64,000 nt of DNA from Acarospora socialis (taxonomy: Eukaryota; Ascomycota; Lecanoromycetes; Acarosporales; Acarosporaceae). How positions within the stretch are numbered: position 1 is the first letter of the stretch; each line of letters begins with the position of its first letter. Shown one piece after another: positions 49,330 to 61,536 of the stretch. Under the pieces are notes generated by a model. It saw only the letters and a list, made by a program, of their open reading frames with translations, searched no databases and was not told the origin of the DNA. Location of the stretch: NCBI GenBank assembly GCA_025617375.2, contig JAMYGW020000011.1:868001-932000 (forward strand), written 5' to 3'. The position numbers were made by a program, and so were the translations under genes.

Positions 49330-52300
49330 AAGAGAAAGAAACTCACAGATTTATGATCAGAAATTCACTCAAAGTGCATACAAAGAGAACTGCTAGACAG
49401 CAGTCACATGACAGCACAATGACTCAACAGCAAGCAGATGAGCTGAGAGCTCAACTTCTCAATGTTGAGACATCAAAACACTGAGAGTGCTCAACACAGA
49501 GACATTGAGCACATTCTATATAGTAGAGTCATTTCTCTTATGAAAACAATCATGTTCAACTTAAATAATCATCTAAGAGTTAAAGATCAGAACTGTTTCA
49601 GATCAGTCATTATATTAATAAGCACAAACTCTTAGTTCTACATATCTGAGAAATCTCAGATTAGAATGTTACACTTTGAACATTCTTACAATATAACAAG
49701 TATGATGTCTGACACACAGAAGAACATCTCAACTTCATTTTTGAGATAAACTCAGACAAATTCATCTCTATCATCTACTCTGAATAGAATGATGACACAA
49801 TCAGTGATGTCAGTCTCAATGATACAACTACTCTCAAGTGCATCAAAGATACAGATATCAGATATCTTTGATGAAGAGAGAGAGAAGTTGCAAGTTTTTG
49901 TGATTAAGCTCAATCTGTATATTGAATTCAATCAATTAAAGTTTCAAATCAATCAAGAGAAGATATTGTTTGCAACAATCTATCTAGTGAATGCAGTCTT
50001 TGATTGAGTCAATTTTAAGTTGCATGAGTTTCTAGAAAAGAAATACAAAGAACACAATGCAGACATGAAGTCTATGTTCAATGACTATGTATGATTTAAG
50101 AAAGAATTAAGAAAAGTCTTCAAAGTAATTGATGAGAAAAGAACAGCAAAGAAACAAGTTTACATCTTGTGACAGAGTGAATCAGCAGCAGTATATGTCA
50201 CAAAGTTTCAACAGTTAGCAACACTTATCAGATGAGACAATGAAGCACTCATCTATCAGTACTATTGTGAGTTGAGAAAGTTCATCAAAGACAAGATAGT
50301 CTGAGCAGAACAATCAGACAATCTTCAGAAAATGATTAATCTGAGTATCAACATTGACAGTCATCAATGAAAGTGACAGATGAAACAAAAAAAGTATTGA
50401 ATGTCATCTATGATAGAAGATCAAGAAGAAAGCTTTCAACTGTGAATGAAGCAATACATTTCATCAATAAGACATAGAGAAACAGACTCTATAAATCTCA
50501 ATACAATTAAGAAGTGTCATCAGAAGTCATGAAAGACTAAATAAACAGAGCATGAATGTCAGTCAGAGCAGTTCACTAAGTCTTAGATGACATCACAAAA
50601 CAAAATATGAATGTATTACAACTGCAGAAAATTCAGACATCTTGCTTGAGAGTGTAACAGATCTCAGATGAAAAGAAAAAACATTGCAGTGATAGTTAAA
50701 AAGAATACATGCATAGTGCATGACACTCTCAGCTGAACAGTCTGTTACAATGACATGTGCAGAGTACACATGAGCACAAAAAATAAAGTCAAATAATATC
50801 TTCAGAGACTACACAAAGACATGAAGAACTGATATGACATGATGAGTTGATCAATCTATGAAAAAGAATTAGCTACTCTTATCAAGAAAAAAGTTCTTGA
50901 TGCTGAGAAAGAAGACAATGTTCTCAAAGATGACATCAAAAAAACTGATGATCATGAATTTCAGATTGATGAATCTTGAATATTCTTCAATAGCAACACA
51001 CTTACAAAAAAAAGTTCAAACAATGCTGAGACAGAACTCTTGAGAGAGTATTAAGCAAAGATTAAGAGAGATCTAAGTGTTCAGAGAGAAATGACACAAG
51101 ATTGCAATACAACACAAAAAAACAAGCAAGAAACTCAAAATCAGAAAGCAGAAGTATGCAAAGAATTTAATAATCTAATAAGAAATGTACAGACAGTCAT
51201 GAGAGAATCAATATCAGAATCTCTTGTGTGAAAAATCAAGAGTCACAAGATTGAGATATGCTTATCTGAAGAGTATATCATGCAGAATGAAGACAGATGA
51301 ATCTTCAGTGAGAAATATATATCATCTGAATTTCTGCAAAGAGTAAGAGTCTTTGAGAGTTAGTTGCAGATAAAATACAATCAATATGAACTCTGACTAC
51401 ATTCAGAAAGACACATTGAGCAATACAGTCTAAAGTATGTGAATTTTATGATCAGAAGAAAATCAAGATGATTTTAAGAACTTTGAAGATAAGCTGAATG
51501 ATCAAGTGAGTCAAAAAACAAAAAGCTTTCTTGATGAGACTAGAGAACAAGAAGCTAGTGACATCTCAAAGACAAGACAATAATTATTGAATATGAATCA
51601 AAATTATGATCAACAAACATCAGATCAATACATTAATGAATTTTGAAGTGAACAGTAACATTATGAATCAAAAAATAATCAACATGTTGAAATTAGAGAC
51701 ACAGTAAGTGCACTGTTCATTCAACATACAAATGATGAATGAAGTCATCAAAAGAATTGATGAGAAAATCTGTGTGAAAGTCTCAATTCTTGAAAACTCA
51801 CAAGAAATAACATTTAATGTTATGAAGTCAATTGAATACAACATGATACTAGAAATGCTCTGATTGCACAGAAGAAATTTAAGAATCAATTGAGTTATAA
51901 AAGAGATATGTGCAATCAAAGACACATATAAAATCTCTAAACAATCAGAGATGAGCTTATCAGAGTATAAGTCATGAGATCATGAAATATCACTATTGAA
52001 TGAAAAGCAATCTAAGTGAATGTCATTATACTCAATGAGTGAGAATCAACTCAAGAAAGTTAGAACTTATCTTGATGAGAATCTTAAGAGAGAATTCATA
52101 AAATCATTAAAGTCATCAGCAGAATATTTGATTCTGTTTATGTCAAAGAAGAATGACAAAAAATGATTATGTGTTGACTACAGACAACTCAACAAGATAA
52201 CTCATCAAGATAATTATTTTCTATCACTGATAGAAGAGTTACAAGATTAATTAAACAAGACTAAGTAGTTCACAAGCTTAGATCTGAAGAACATTTACTA

Positions 52301-53722
52301 TCAAGTCAGAATGAAAGAAGATAAAGAATGAAAGACAGCATTCTGAATAAGATACAGACACTATAAATACACTGTCATGTTATTTAAACTAAAAAATGCT
52401 TCAGTCATCTTTCAGAGATTGATCAATGATATATTAAGAGAATATCTCAATGATTTTGTGATCACATATCTTAATGATATTCTGATATACTCAGAAGATC
52501 TTGAAGAGTACTGCAAGCATGTACACAAGATATTGACAAAGCTCAACAAGAGAGTCTTGTACATGAAAAAGTCAAAAAGCAGGTTCAAAATCAAGAAAAT
52601 TGAATTTCTAAACTATGTAATTCAATCTGAACAGATCAAGAAAAATTCAAAGAAGATAAAAGCAGTCAAAAACTGATCAACATCAAAATAAATCAAGAAA
52701 GTACAAGTCTTTCTAGAGTTGACAAACTATTATTGAAAGTTTGTATCAAATTATGCAAGAATTGCAAAATCACTGATGTGTTTGATGCACAAAAGCAAAA
52801 AATAACATTGAAATCAGAAGCAGAAGAATGCATTTTATGTATTAAAGAGAAGTTTTAGTGAAACAGTACATCTGAGAATACTCAACTCAGCATGCAAGAA
52901 GACACTGAAAACTGATGCTTCAAATTTCACAGTAAAAGCATGTTTATATCAGATCAAAAATGAGTAACAGAAATTTATAGTGTATCAATTTAGAAAGCTA
53001 TCAGAACTCAAGAAAAGATATGAGATTCATGATAAGAAACTTCTTGTAATAGTAAAAGCACTACAAGATTGAAGATCTTATCTCACAGAAACAAACAAAT
53101 CAATTCAGATCTATACAGATCACAAGAATCTGAGAAACTTCACAATGATAAAGCAACTCAATTGACAACAGATTTGTTGAATAAAGCAGTTGACAGATTA
53201 TGAATTTCAGATTCATTACAAGAAAAATAATAAGAATAATGAAGCAGATGTCTTGAGCAGACAGTTTAATCACAAGAGTATACAGACAATACACATCAGA
53301 ATTCTCAGCAAAGACAACAACAAAATTCTCACAAAAAACTTAGCAGCAACATACAAGATGAAGTAAGCTCTCTTGACAGACAAAGAACTTATTGAAATGT
53401 GTCACTACAGCAGAGTCAGAGAACACTTAGAAGTTAAATGCATCAAAGATTTAATGTAAAGAAGACACAATATCAGCAATTTTAGAAATTGAATCATCAA
53501 AATGATCACTGTGTGCAATTCATGTCAAAGAAACAAGATCAGTCAAGATAGACAGTATGATGAAGTAACATGACTAGATGCATTGAATGCATCATGAGAG
53601 TCAGTTACTATGAACTTCATTATGAAGTTATCACTGTCAAAGAACTCAGCATGAAAAGTGAGATTCAACAGTATATTGATCATAGTGAATAGATTAATCA
53701 AGTACACAATGTTCATTTTGAT
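49330..53722 (+). mobile_element. Second Ty3/Gypsy retrotransposon fossil, truncated
   Basis: Plus-strand remains of gag with a zinc-knuckle-like cluster (about 50.61-50.67 kb), a protease region, reverse transcriptase (about 52.05-52.68 kb), RNase H (about 52.88-53.25 kb) and the zinc-binding and first core part of integrase (about 53.39-53.72 kb). It stops abruptly at 53723, where LINE sequence begins, so the 3' end is missing. It belongs to a different Gypsy lineage from the 17.5-kb element, judged by its reverse transcriptase and gag. Terminal repeats were not identified with confidence. It is broken in very many places and nearly free of GG, CC and CG, so it is an old insertion. Confidence 0.88.
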
Positions 53723-54502
53723 AATGCTGAATTGTTTGGAATTTCACAGTCTTTGAAGTTAAGTCTCAAAGAAATCATGAAATATCAAAGAATCAAAGAC
53801 ATATGGATCTTTTCAGACAATCAAGCAGCTATACAAAGAATTCAAACCACAAATCAAGGATCTGAACAGCATCTAGCTATTAAATGTCAAGAAACTCTTC
53901 AAAAACTCATAGATTATGAAGTTACACCTCATATTCATTGGGTCCCTGGACATGAGAACATTAAAGGCAATGAAATAGCAGATAAAGCTGCAAAATCAGG
54001 TGCAAAGCAGTCAATTTCATCAGATATTGATAGATTTACATCTATTAGCTATATCAAACACAAAATCAAGGCCAAAGCACTGGAAAACTGAACCACCCAC
54101 TGGAAAAAGACAACTCAAGAAAGATACTATGCTCAGTTTGATCAAACACCTAGTTTTCACATCAAAGAAGATCTGAAAAGTGCAGACAGACTTTCATTTG
54201 CTACTTTTACACAAATGAAACTAGGTCATGGCTATTTCAAAGCATATCTGCATAGATTACCAGACTATAATAGCAAGAAATGCAATGGTGCATGCAACAA
54301 AGATCAAACCCCAGAGCATTTGTTGACAGCCTGTCAATATAACAAAAAGGAGCAAACTGAGTTGAAAAATCAGCTCAGAAACATCAATTTGCCATATACA
54401 GCAAAGGTGCTGTTTACTATCAAGAAAGGAATCAAAGCTACTTTGCTGTTTTTGAAGAAAACCAAAGTAGCTACTAGAAAATGGTTATTAGGAGAAGTTG
54501 AG
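53723..54502 (+). mobile_element. 5'-truncated Tad1-like LINE copy A (RNase H to C-terminus of ORF2)
   Basis: Begins with DAELFGISQSLKLS inside the RNase H domain and matches copy B 60551-61331 closely. RNase H motifs: IFSDNQAAIQ, WVPGHENIKGNEIADKAA; then the conserved zinc-finger-like tail CNGACNKDQTPEHLLTACQ. One TGA (54089) breaks the frame and is shared with copy B. Copy A keeps TGG at three to four places where copy B has GA-type changes, so it preserves the older state. After 54502 the frame continues 36 codons into sequence not found at the end of copy B (to 54610). The 5' truncation is typical of target-primed reverse transcription. Confidence 0.85.
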
Positions 54503-55844
54503 AGGACACAAATTGTTCAGCAAAAAGCTAAGAAAAACCACAGAACCACAACCAAACCAGCTATCAAAATTCTGAATAGAGCAAATTCTTCATCTCATTC
54601 ACTCTCATAAATTCTCAAAACAGCTTATCTTCATCATCAATACTGGTGGTGAGGGACCTCAATTACCATTCTTCCAAAAATTTTCGCATACCTCCTCCCA
54701 AAAAACCAAAACAACATTTCGGACATCAACATCGCCACAACCAACGCGTCTTCAAAAATTCTGAATCAACAGTTTTCTTCACCTTGATCTCTTCTAAAAT
54801 TCATACTATTACTGCTTTTTGATATCTTTATTGCTCACAAAGTTGTTGGACTGTTTAGTTGTACCCCTTAGTATCTAGTTTTTGAAGTTCACAAATTTTC
54901 ACTTAATTTTCCTAGCTTGCTTGGCAGAACTTCTGCGCACCAAGCATCACCAGATACCTCAACTAAGCCTCACTCACACCAAAACACCAAAAACACCAAA
55001 ACAACCAAGAAAACACCAAAAACACCACTTTTACGCCAACTACGCAGCAATTCCAGCCTATACACACCAAGTCACATCAATTCACACATCATACAACATA
55101 CCTACATAGCTCCACCATCAAAACAAGCTATTTTATCAACAAAATTGACTACTTTTCAGCTATTTTCACCCAAAAATCAGCGTTTCAGGTCGAATTTCTA
55201 AGCGTTACAGGCTGAATTACATCAAATCGCTCAATTCCAGCAACTGCACGCAGTTTCCGCAAAAACTAGCCGCAAAATAGCCATTTCTTGACGGATTTAG
55301 CTGGAATTTGAGCATTTCTTCTGTCAATTGATTAGCGTTTTGCATGCAGAAAGAACCTACCAGTGAAGACATACTCTACACTAGAAGCATCTCACAAAGA
55401 CCTAGTGAAGGGTATAAGCAGGTAGCTATTTTCTAGCCTTACCTGCTGGTAAAAGCTCAGACTGGCAAACAATGTTGTCTGAGTAGTTGAGATATAAATA
55501 TGAGGCTCCATGTGGAAATCTTGCCCTAGATGCATCTGCCCCAAGACCTAGTGGTTGAGTGACTTATAGTATAGTCTTGCTTATAGTAGAGCTGGTAAAA
55601 GCCTATTGTAGAGTTTATCTACTTTAGGTGAATTGGGATATTAAGCAACATCTGGATTAGGCAATTGGGTACAGTCTATTCTAGATGAAATAAGAATTCA
55701 AAGCTTCTATAATCTAGAACCTCAGGAAAATCTAGTTTTTATCTTCAAAAACTAGATAATTACTGCTAGACATAGATCTTCTGGATCTGGATTTGAATAG
55801 GATTTTGGATTTGGACAGGATGGACCCCAAAAACACCTCATATC

Positions 55845-57434
55845 ATGACTTTTGCACTGGATTTCAGCAACTTCATGCAAGATTTCAACCTAGAAAATCC
55901 AAAAACACCTACAAAACAACAAAAATCATCAAAAACAGCACTTCCACAACTCTTTATAAGTTCACCAGACCTGTTGGGATCACAAATCACCATGAAATCT
56001 TCTCAAAAGACTATTCTAAAGTCTAAAAAGAGAAGAGTCATTGCCAGTTCAGTGCTAGAAGCTATTTCTTCTGATGAAGAATCAAATCAGCATGAAACTC
56101 ATCATGCAAACTGCACAAACCTACACCCAAAAAGTCAAAATGGTGACAAACTACTTCAACAAGCCAGAAACTACCTCAAGCAAGCTATTCAGCAATTCAC
56201 AAACCCCATAGTTCAACAAGAACTAGAAACTAGCATCAAGACACTGGATCAAGCAAGACAAAATGCAAATCTAGACTCACTCAAACAGTTAGATGAGACA
56301 TTTCATCAGAAACTAGATGTTCAACAACAACTAGACAGCTTCAAAGATGAAGTCAACATCAAACTAGACAAAATTCTTCACACAATGTCTAAAACAAAGT
56401 CAGAAATCACAGAGAAACCAGCATTTGTCTTTCAGACAAACAAAACAAACCCTATCAACTTTGTACAGACAAACAAAACCAGCTTTGGACAGCCAACATC
56501 AACAAAAACAGTGAAATCAGCAACATATGCATCAATTGCAAGCAGCAAAGACCAAAATGCTCAAAACTCATGGACAACTGTTCAAAAAAAAGCACCAAAG
56601 TCAAAAGTAGTGGATAAACCCATTACTTTCAGAGAAAGACGTCTAGTTATAAAGTCAAAAACACCCACAACTACTATCAATGCCATAGACATGCGCAACA
56701 AAATCAACAATGCACTTAAAACAGCAAAAATAGACAATTTGCTGGTTTCCACAGTTGCTATTTCACAATCCAAAGCTAGTATAGTGCTCACAACCAGTGA
56801 AGGCACAGCAGAAGACTTGCTAAAACATCAACAAATCTGGAATTCATCATCTGAATTCATAGAAATCAAAAAGGATGAAAAGTGGTACAAAATAGTAGCA
56901 CATGGAATTCCCACAGCTATTTTCAACAGCAAAGAAGACATGCAACTAGTCAAAGATGAAGTAGAAACCTTCAACAAAGATATCAAACTAGCTATTTTAC
57001 CACGCTGACTTACTTCAGAAGAAGCCAGACAGGAAAAACAGCATGCATCTATTGTCTTGACAGTCAAATCAGAACAAGAAGCTCAAAAAGCACTCAGAAA
57101 CAGACTGATAATTGCTGGAACATCAGTTAGAACTGCAGTCTACAACACTTGCAAACCAACAGATCAATGCAGAAAGTGTCAAAAGTTTGAACATACTCAA
57201 AAAGTATGTAAAAATCAAGACACATGTCAATTCTGTGCGGAAAACCACAATACTAGAGAACATGGCTGTTTTCTTTGTCCCACACAGTCAAAAGGAACCA
57301 CTTGCGCACATATAGTCTATAAATGCAGCAATTGTGGTGAGAAACATCAAGCAAATAGTGCAGAATGCAGTGTTTTCAAAGCACTACAGCCTATTTCTTC
57401 AACAGCAGATCCACTATCTATGAAAATGTCATGA
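55845..57434 (+). pseudogene. LINE ORF1 (nucleic-acid-binding Gag-like protein)
   Basis: 529 codons with one TGA at 57006-57008, where the neighbouring sequence (LPR-stop-LTSEEA) suggests a former Trp TGG. N-terminal half polar and Gln/Lys-rich with coiled-coil character (around 56150-56400). C-terminal half holds three cysteine knuckles: CRKCQKFEHTQKVC (about 57172), CQFCAENHNTREHGC (about 57228) and CSNCGEKHQANSAEC (about 57324), the pattern of Tad1/I-type LINE ORF1 proteins, which bind the element RNA. The stop codon TGA (57432-57434) overlaps the ORF2 start. Confidence 0.85.
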
Positions 57435-60400
57435 ATAACACAACAAATTCATCACAAATCACCATTCTACAACACAACTGCACAAGATCTATGAATGTCA
57501 TGTACTCATGTCTGAATTCAGCTACAAAAACTGCAGACATAGTTCTTCTTCAAGAATCATGGGTTGCAAGAGACAACAAAACCACTATTTCACATTCATC
57601 TTTTACTAGTTTGATACCCACATCTAATCTAGATATTAGACCTAGAACTATGGCATTTGTGTCTAAAACTAAACAAGATTTAGTGTGTATACCAAGACCT
57701 GACTTGTCAAAAGACTCAGATTTGCAAATACTCAGTATTTCAGCAAATGGAATTTCTAGTATACTGTTACTTAACATATACAATGAAAAGTCACAGCAAA
57801 TCAACAATGATCAATGGACCATAGACAGATGTTTAACAGCAATTCAACTACCACAAAGAGCTATTATCTGTGGGGATTTTAATGCACATCATGCATGGTG
57901 AAATTCATCAATAGAAAACTCTATAAGAGCTACTTCTTTAATAAAGTGGTTGAAAATTCACAACTGTGAGCTATTAAATACACCAGACATAAACACCTAT
58001 ACACATCACTCAGGAAATGTCACATCAGTGATTGATTTGACTTTTGCAACACCCTTACTTTGCAATTTCATCAGAAATTGGCAAGTAAATCAAGACATGG
58101 AGTCTGGATCAGACCATGAAGTTATTCAGTTTCAAATAACTGCAAATGAGTCTGAATGGGTTGAAAGTCCACTGAGTGCATCATACAATATAGACAAAGC
58201 AGACTGGGTTAAATTTGCAGAAACTCTGCAAATAAACTCAGTACAAACCAGTGTTCAAATTCAAAGCTTAATGCAACATCTATCAGATCAAAATCTAGAA
58301 GAAATGACTATTTCTCTCAGAAATCTGATAGCAAATGCAGCAGATCAGCATATACCAAAGAGAAAACTCTGCTCAAAAGCTAAAGTATGGTGGTCTGAAT
58401 CATTATCAGTACTTAGAACTGAAATGAGTGGTTTTAGAAGATACTGAAAACATCACAAATCACAAGAAAACTGAAATCAATTCAGAAATGCAAGAAATAG
58501 ATACTTTCACGCAATTCAGAAAGCCAAACATACCTCATGGACTACTTTTCTGCAAGGTGCAGCTGGAAAAGATGTTTTTACAGCATATCATTACACTAAA
58601 CCACGAAAAATAGAGAAAACACCTCCTATAAAGCATGAAAACAAAGTGGGACTCATATTTAAAGACAAATGTGACTTGTTCCTTGAAGCTATGTTTCCAA
58701 AACCACCTCAAACAAGTCCAGTTGAGCTAGAATGTGATAATAGTCTCACAAAACCATGGTTTTCAGTTATTTCTAAGGAAATAAAACAAGCTATTATGAC
58801 TTCATCAACAAAGAAAGCACCTGGGCCAGATGGATTGTCCTTTTTGATAATTCAACATGCATATCAAGCTATATCTGAGTTATTTCACACTGTTTATTCA
58901 GTTTTAATAAATCAAGGCTATCATCCAGTATGCTGGCGTCAAGAAACTGGTGCAATTCTAAGAAAAGAAGACAAAGCAGACTATTCAATACCCAAAGCAT
59001 ATAGATCAATCACTCTACTAAATTGCTTGGGCAAAATATCTGAAAAGATAATGGCAACAAGACTTTCCTATTGGGCTGAAACCACAGACTTGCTATATCA
59101 TGAGCAAATGAGTGGTAGAAAGCAAAGATCAGCTGTGGATGCAGCTATGTGTTTAACACATGACATTCAACAAGCAATCAATAACAACAAAGTCTTGACA
59201 GCTTTATTCTTGGATGTTAAGGGTGCATTTAACTATGTGTCTTTAAATCAACTGCTAAAAGTCATGAAAAGACTACATTTACCACAAACTGTACTAAAAT
59301 GGGTGCAATGCTTTCTTACAAATAGAACAATTGCTTTAGCTTTTGATGGTGAAAAAAATCATTCACAAAGTGTCAATTCTGGAATTCCACAAGAATCACC
59401 TATATCATCAATGCTATTTTTGATCTATATGCGATTTCTATTCACAAAAATCAACAATAAACACACTCAACTAAAGCTACCAAGCTATATTGATGATGTG
59501 GCTATTATTGTGGAAGGAAAAACAGCTGCAGACAACAGCAAAACACTAGAATCAGTCACAAAAACTGCATTTCAATGGGCTGAAGAAAATGCAGTTATAT
59601 TTGATGACAGCAAGTCAGAACTCATTCATTTTCAGAAAGGAAATCAAGCTATATCAACAGTAAAACTACCAAATAACACTGTTATACATCCTTCTAAAGT
59701 TGTACGCTGGCTAGGTGTTTGATTTGACACTAAAATGTCTTTTAAGACACATGTGCAAAAGAAAATAGCTTCTGCAACTAGAACATTGCATTTACTGCAT
59801 AGACTGATGAATTCTGAATGGGGTTTATCAACATCAGCTGGAAAACAGCTGTACACAGCCTGCATCACATCTATAAGTGACTATGGAAGCCCAGTATGGT
59901 GAAAACAACAAAAGAATTTTGAAAAGCTGTTTCAAAAACTTCAAAATTCAGCAACTAGAAAAATTCTAGGTGCATTTAGGTCTTCACCATCAGCTGCTAT
60001 GGAGCTAGAATCAGCTATATTACCACCCAGATTTAGACTTGATCAAAAAACAGAGCTATATGCTTTAAGAATAGCTACTTTGTCAGAAAATCATCCAATT
60101 AGACAAAGAACTCCATACACCTACCCACCAGGACTTGGAACTGGATGTGATATTGATGAAAATCATTATCTTGACTGGAATCAACATTCAAACTCTCTCA
60201 TTAAGAAGAAACACCCAACTCAGTTGATTAAAGTGCTATATAGCATTTGCAAATATCTACCAGAAACACTAAATTTGGAGGTTTCAACTCAAAATGAGTT
60301 ATGCTGTGCACCTTGGAGTGTTTCACCAAACATAGACATTCAAATCAGCAAATCTGACAAGAAACTGGCTACTTTGGAACATCTAAAGAGACTAGAAACA

Positions 60401-61348
60401 CTTTTCTCTAAGGAAATCAAGTTTAAAAATGCTGTTTTGTACACAGATGAGTCAAAACTAGATGAAAATCTAGGTGCAGATCTTTGCTACATGTATAAAG
60501 ATATTATACATTAACAATCTTGAAATCTAGAAATCACCATGGAAGTCTATGATGCTGAATTGTTTGGAATTTCACAGTTTTTGAAGTTAAGTCTCAAAGA
60601 AATCATGAAATATCAAAGAATCAAAGACATATGAATCTTTTCAGACAATCAAGCAGCTATACAAAGAATTCAAACCACAAATCAAGAATCTGAACAGCAT
60701 CTAGCTATTAAATGTCAAGAAACTCTTCAAAAACTCATAGAGTATGAAGTTACACCTCATATTCATTGGATCTCTGAACATGAGAACATTAAAGGCAATG
60801 AAATAGCAGATAAAGCTGCAAAATCAGGTGCAAAGCAGTCAATTTCATCAGATATTGATAGATTTACATCTATTAGCTATATCAAACACAAAATCAAGGC
60901 CAAAGCACTGGAAAACTGAACCACCCACTGGAAAAAGACAACTCAAGAAAGATACTATGCTCAGTTTGATCAAACACCTAGTTTTCACATCAAAGAAGAT
61001 CTGAAAAGTGCAGACAGACTTTTATTTGCTACTTTTACACAAATGAAACTAGGTCATGACTATTTCAAAGCATATCTGCATAGATTACCAGACTATAATA
61101 GCAAGAAATGCAATGGTGCATGCAACAAAGATCAAACCCCAGAGCATTTGTTGACAGCCTGTCAATATAACAAAAAGGAGCAAACTGAGCTGAAAAATCA
61201 GCTCAGAAACATCAATTTGCCATATACAGCAAAGGTGCTGTTTACTATCAAGGAAGGAATCAAAGCTACTTTGCTGTTTTTGAAGAAAACCAAAGTAGCT
61301 ACTAGAAAATGGTTATTAGAAGAAGTTGAGGGTGAAGATGAGATTTAG
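57431..61348 (+). pseudogene. LINE ORF2 (endonuclease, reverse transcriptase, RNase H)
   Basis: 1,306 codons in one frame. An APE-type endonuclease (LQHNCTRS, LLQESWV, GDFNAHH, SGSDHEVI; about 57450-58130) is followed by the reverse transcriptase (KKAPGPDGLS, AYRSITLLNCLGKISEK, FLDVKGAFNYV, GIPQESPISSMLF, YIDDVAI; about 58740-59560), RNase H (LYTDESKLD, IFSDNQAAI, GNEIADKAA; about 60440-60870) and the CCHC-like tail (about 61110). Nonsense codons: TGA at 57899, 58445, 58472, 59720, 59900, 60521, 60632 and 60917, TAA at 60512. Most TGAs stand where relatives have Trp (e.g. HAW-stop-NSS). Copy A has TGG at the position matching 60632. RNase H plus this domain order points to the Tad1 clade. Confidence 0.87.
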
Positions 61349-61536
61349 AAAAGAAAAAATATTGATTGACAATCAGCATCAGGTTGACTGAACAGAAGTG
61401 ATCAAAAAGCATTCAGATTGATTATTCACATGTACAAGATTTTGAGTTTTGTTTTGTGTCTACATCTTTCACTATATGTCTATTAACTGCCATAGCTTTT
61501 ATAGCTGCATGCATAGAATGAAGAATAAATAAATAA
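61349..61536 (+). other. LINE 3' UTR and (AAAT)-type tail
   Basis: About 190 bases after the ORF2 TAG. The segment 61381-61536 is similar to the SINE 3' end at 48461-48646. It ends in GAATAAATAAATAAAT and then joins directly to inverted copy C. Also the main part of the loop (61074-61536) of the large inverted repeat. Confidence 0.75.

Larger units (their letters stand above)
54503..61536 (+). mobile_element. Tad1-like LINE copy B, near full length
   Basis: About 7 kb. 5' region 54503-55844 (with repeated GACCTAGTG and CTGGTAAAAGC words and a CACCAAAA-rich stretch at 54975-55030), ORF1 55845-57434, ORF2 57431-61348, 3' UTR 61349-61517, tail ATGAAGAATAAATAAATAAAT (61518-61538 region). The left limit is uncertain because copy A lies directly before it. 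The ORF2 frame is open from end to end apart from nonsense codons, with no frameshift: eight TGA and one TAA. It retains GG, CC and some CG, so it is far younger than the Gypsy fossils. Confidence 0.85.

Noticed and set aside
48300-54000. CRISPR-like or satellite arrays in the AT-rich islands
   Set aside because: The repeated TCATCA/ACAACA words have no fixed period or spacer structure; they reflect the biased composition.
49003-54923. 49003-49320 and 54537-54923 as the LTR pair of the second Gypsy fossil
   Set aside because: The right copy is unmutated while the Gypsy interior is saturated, and no clear TG..CA ends, primer site or target duplication was found; LINE-derived sequence is a better fit.
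57431-61348. UGA read as tryptophan in the LINE
   Set aside because: Host genes use TGA as stop, the LINE itself keeps many TGG codons, and another copy has TGG at one of the same sites; mutation explains it better.
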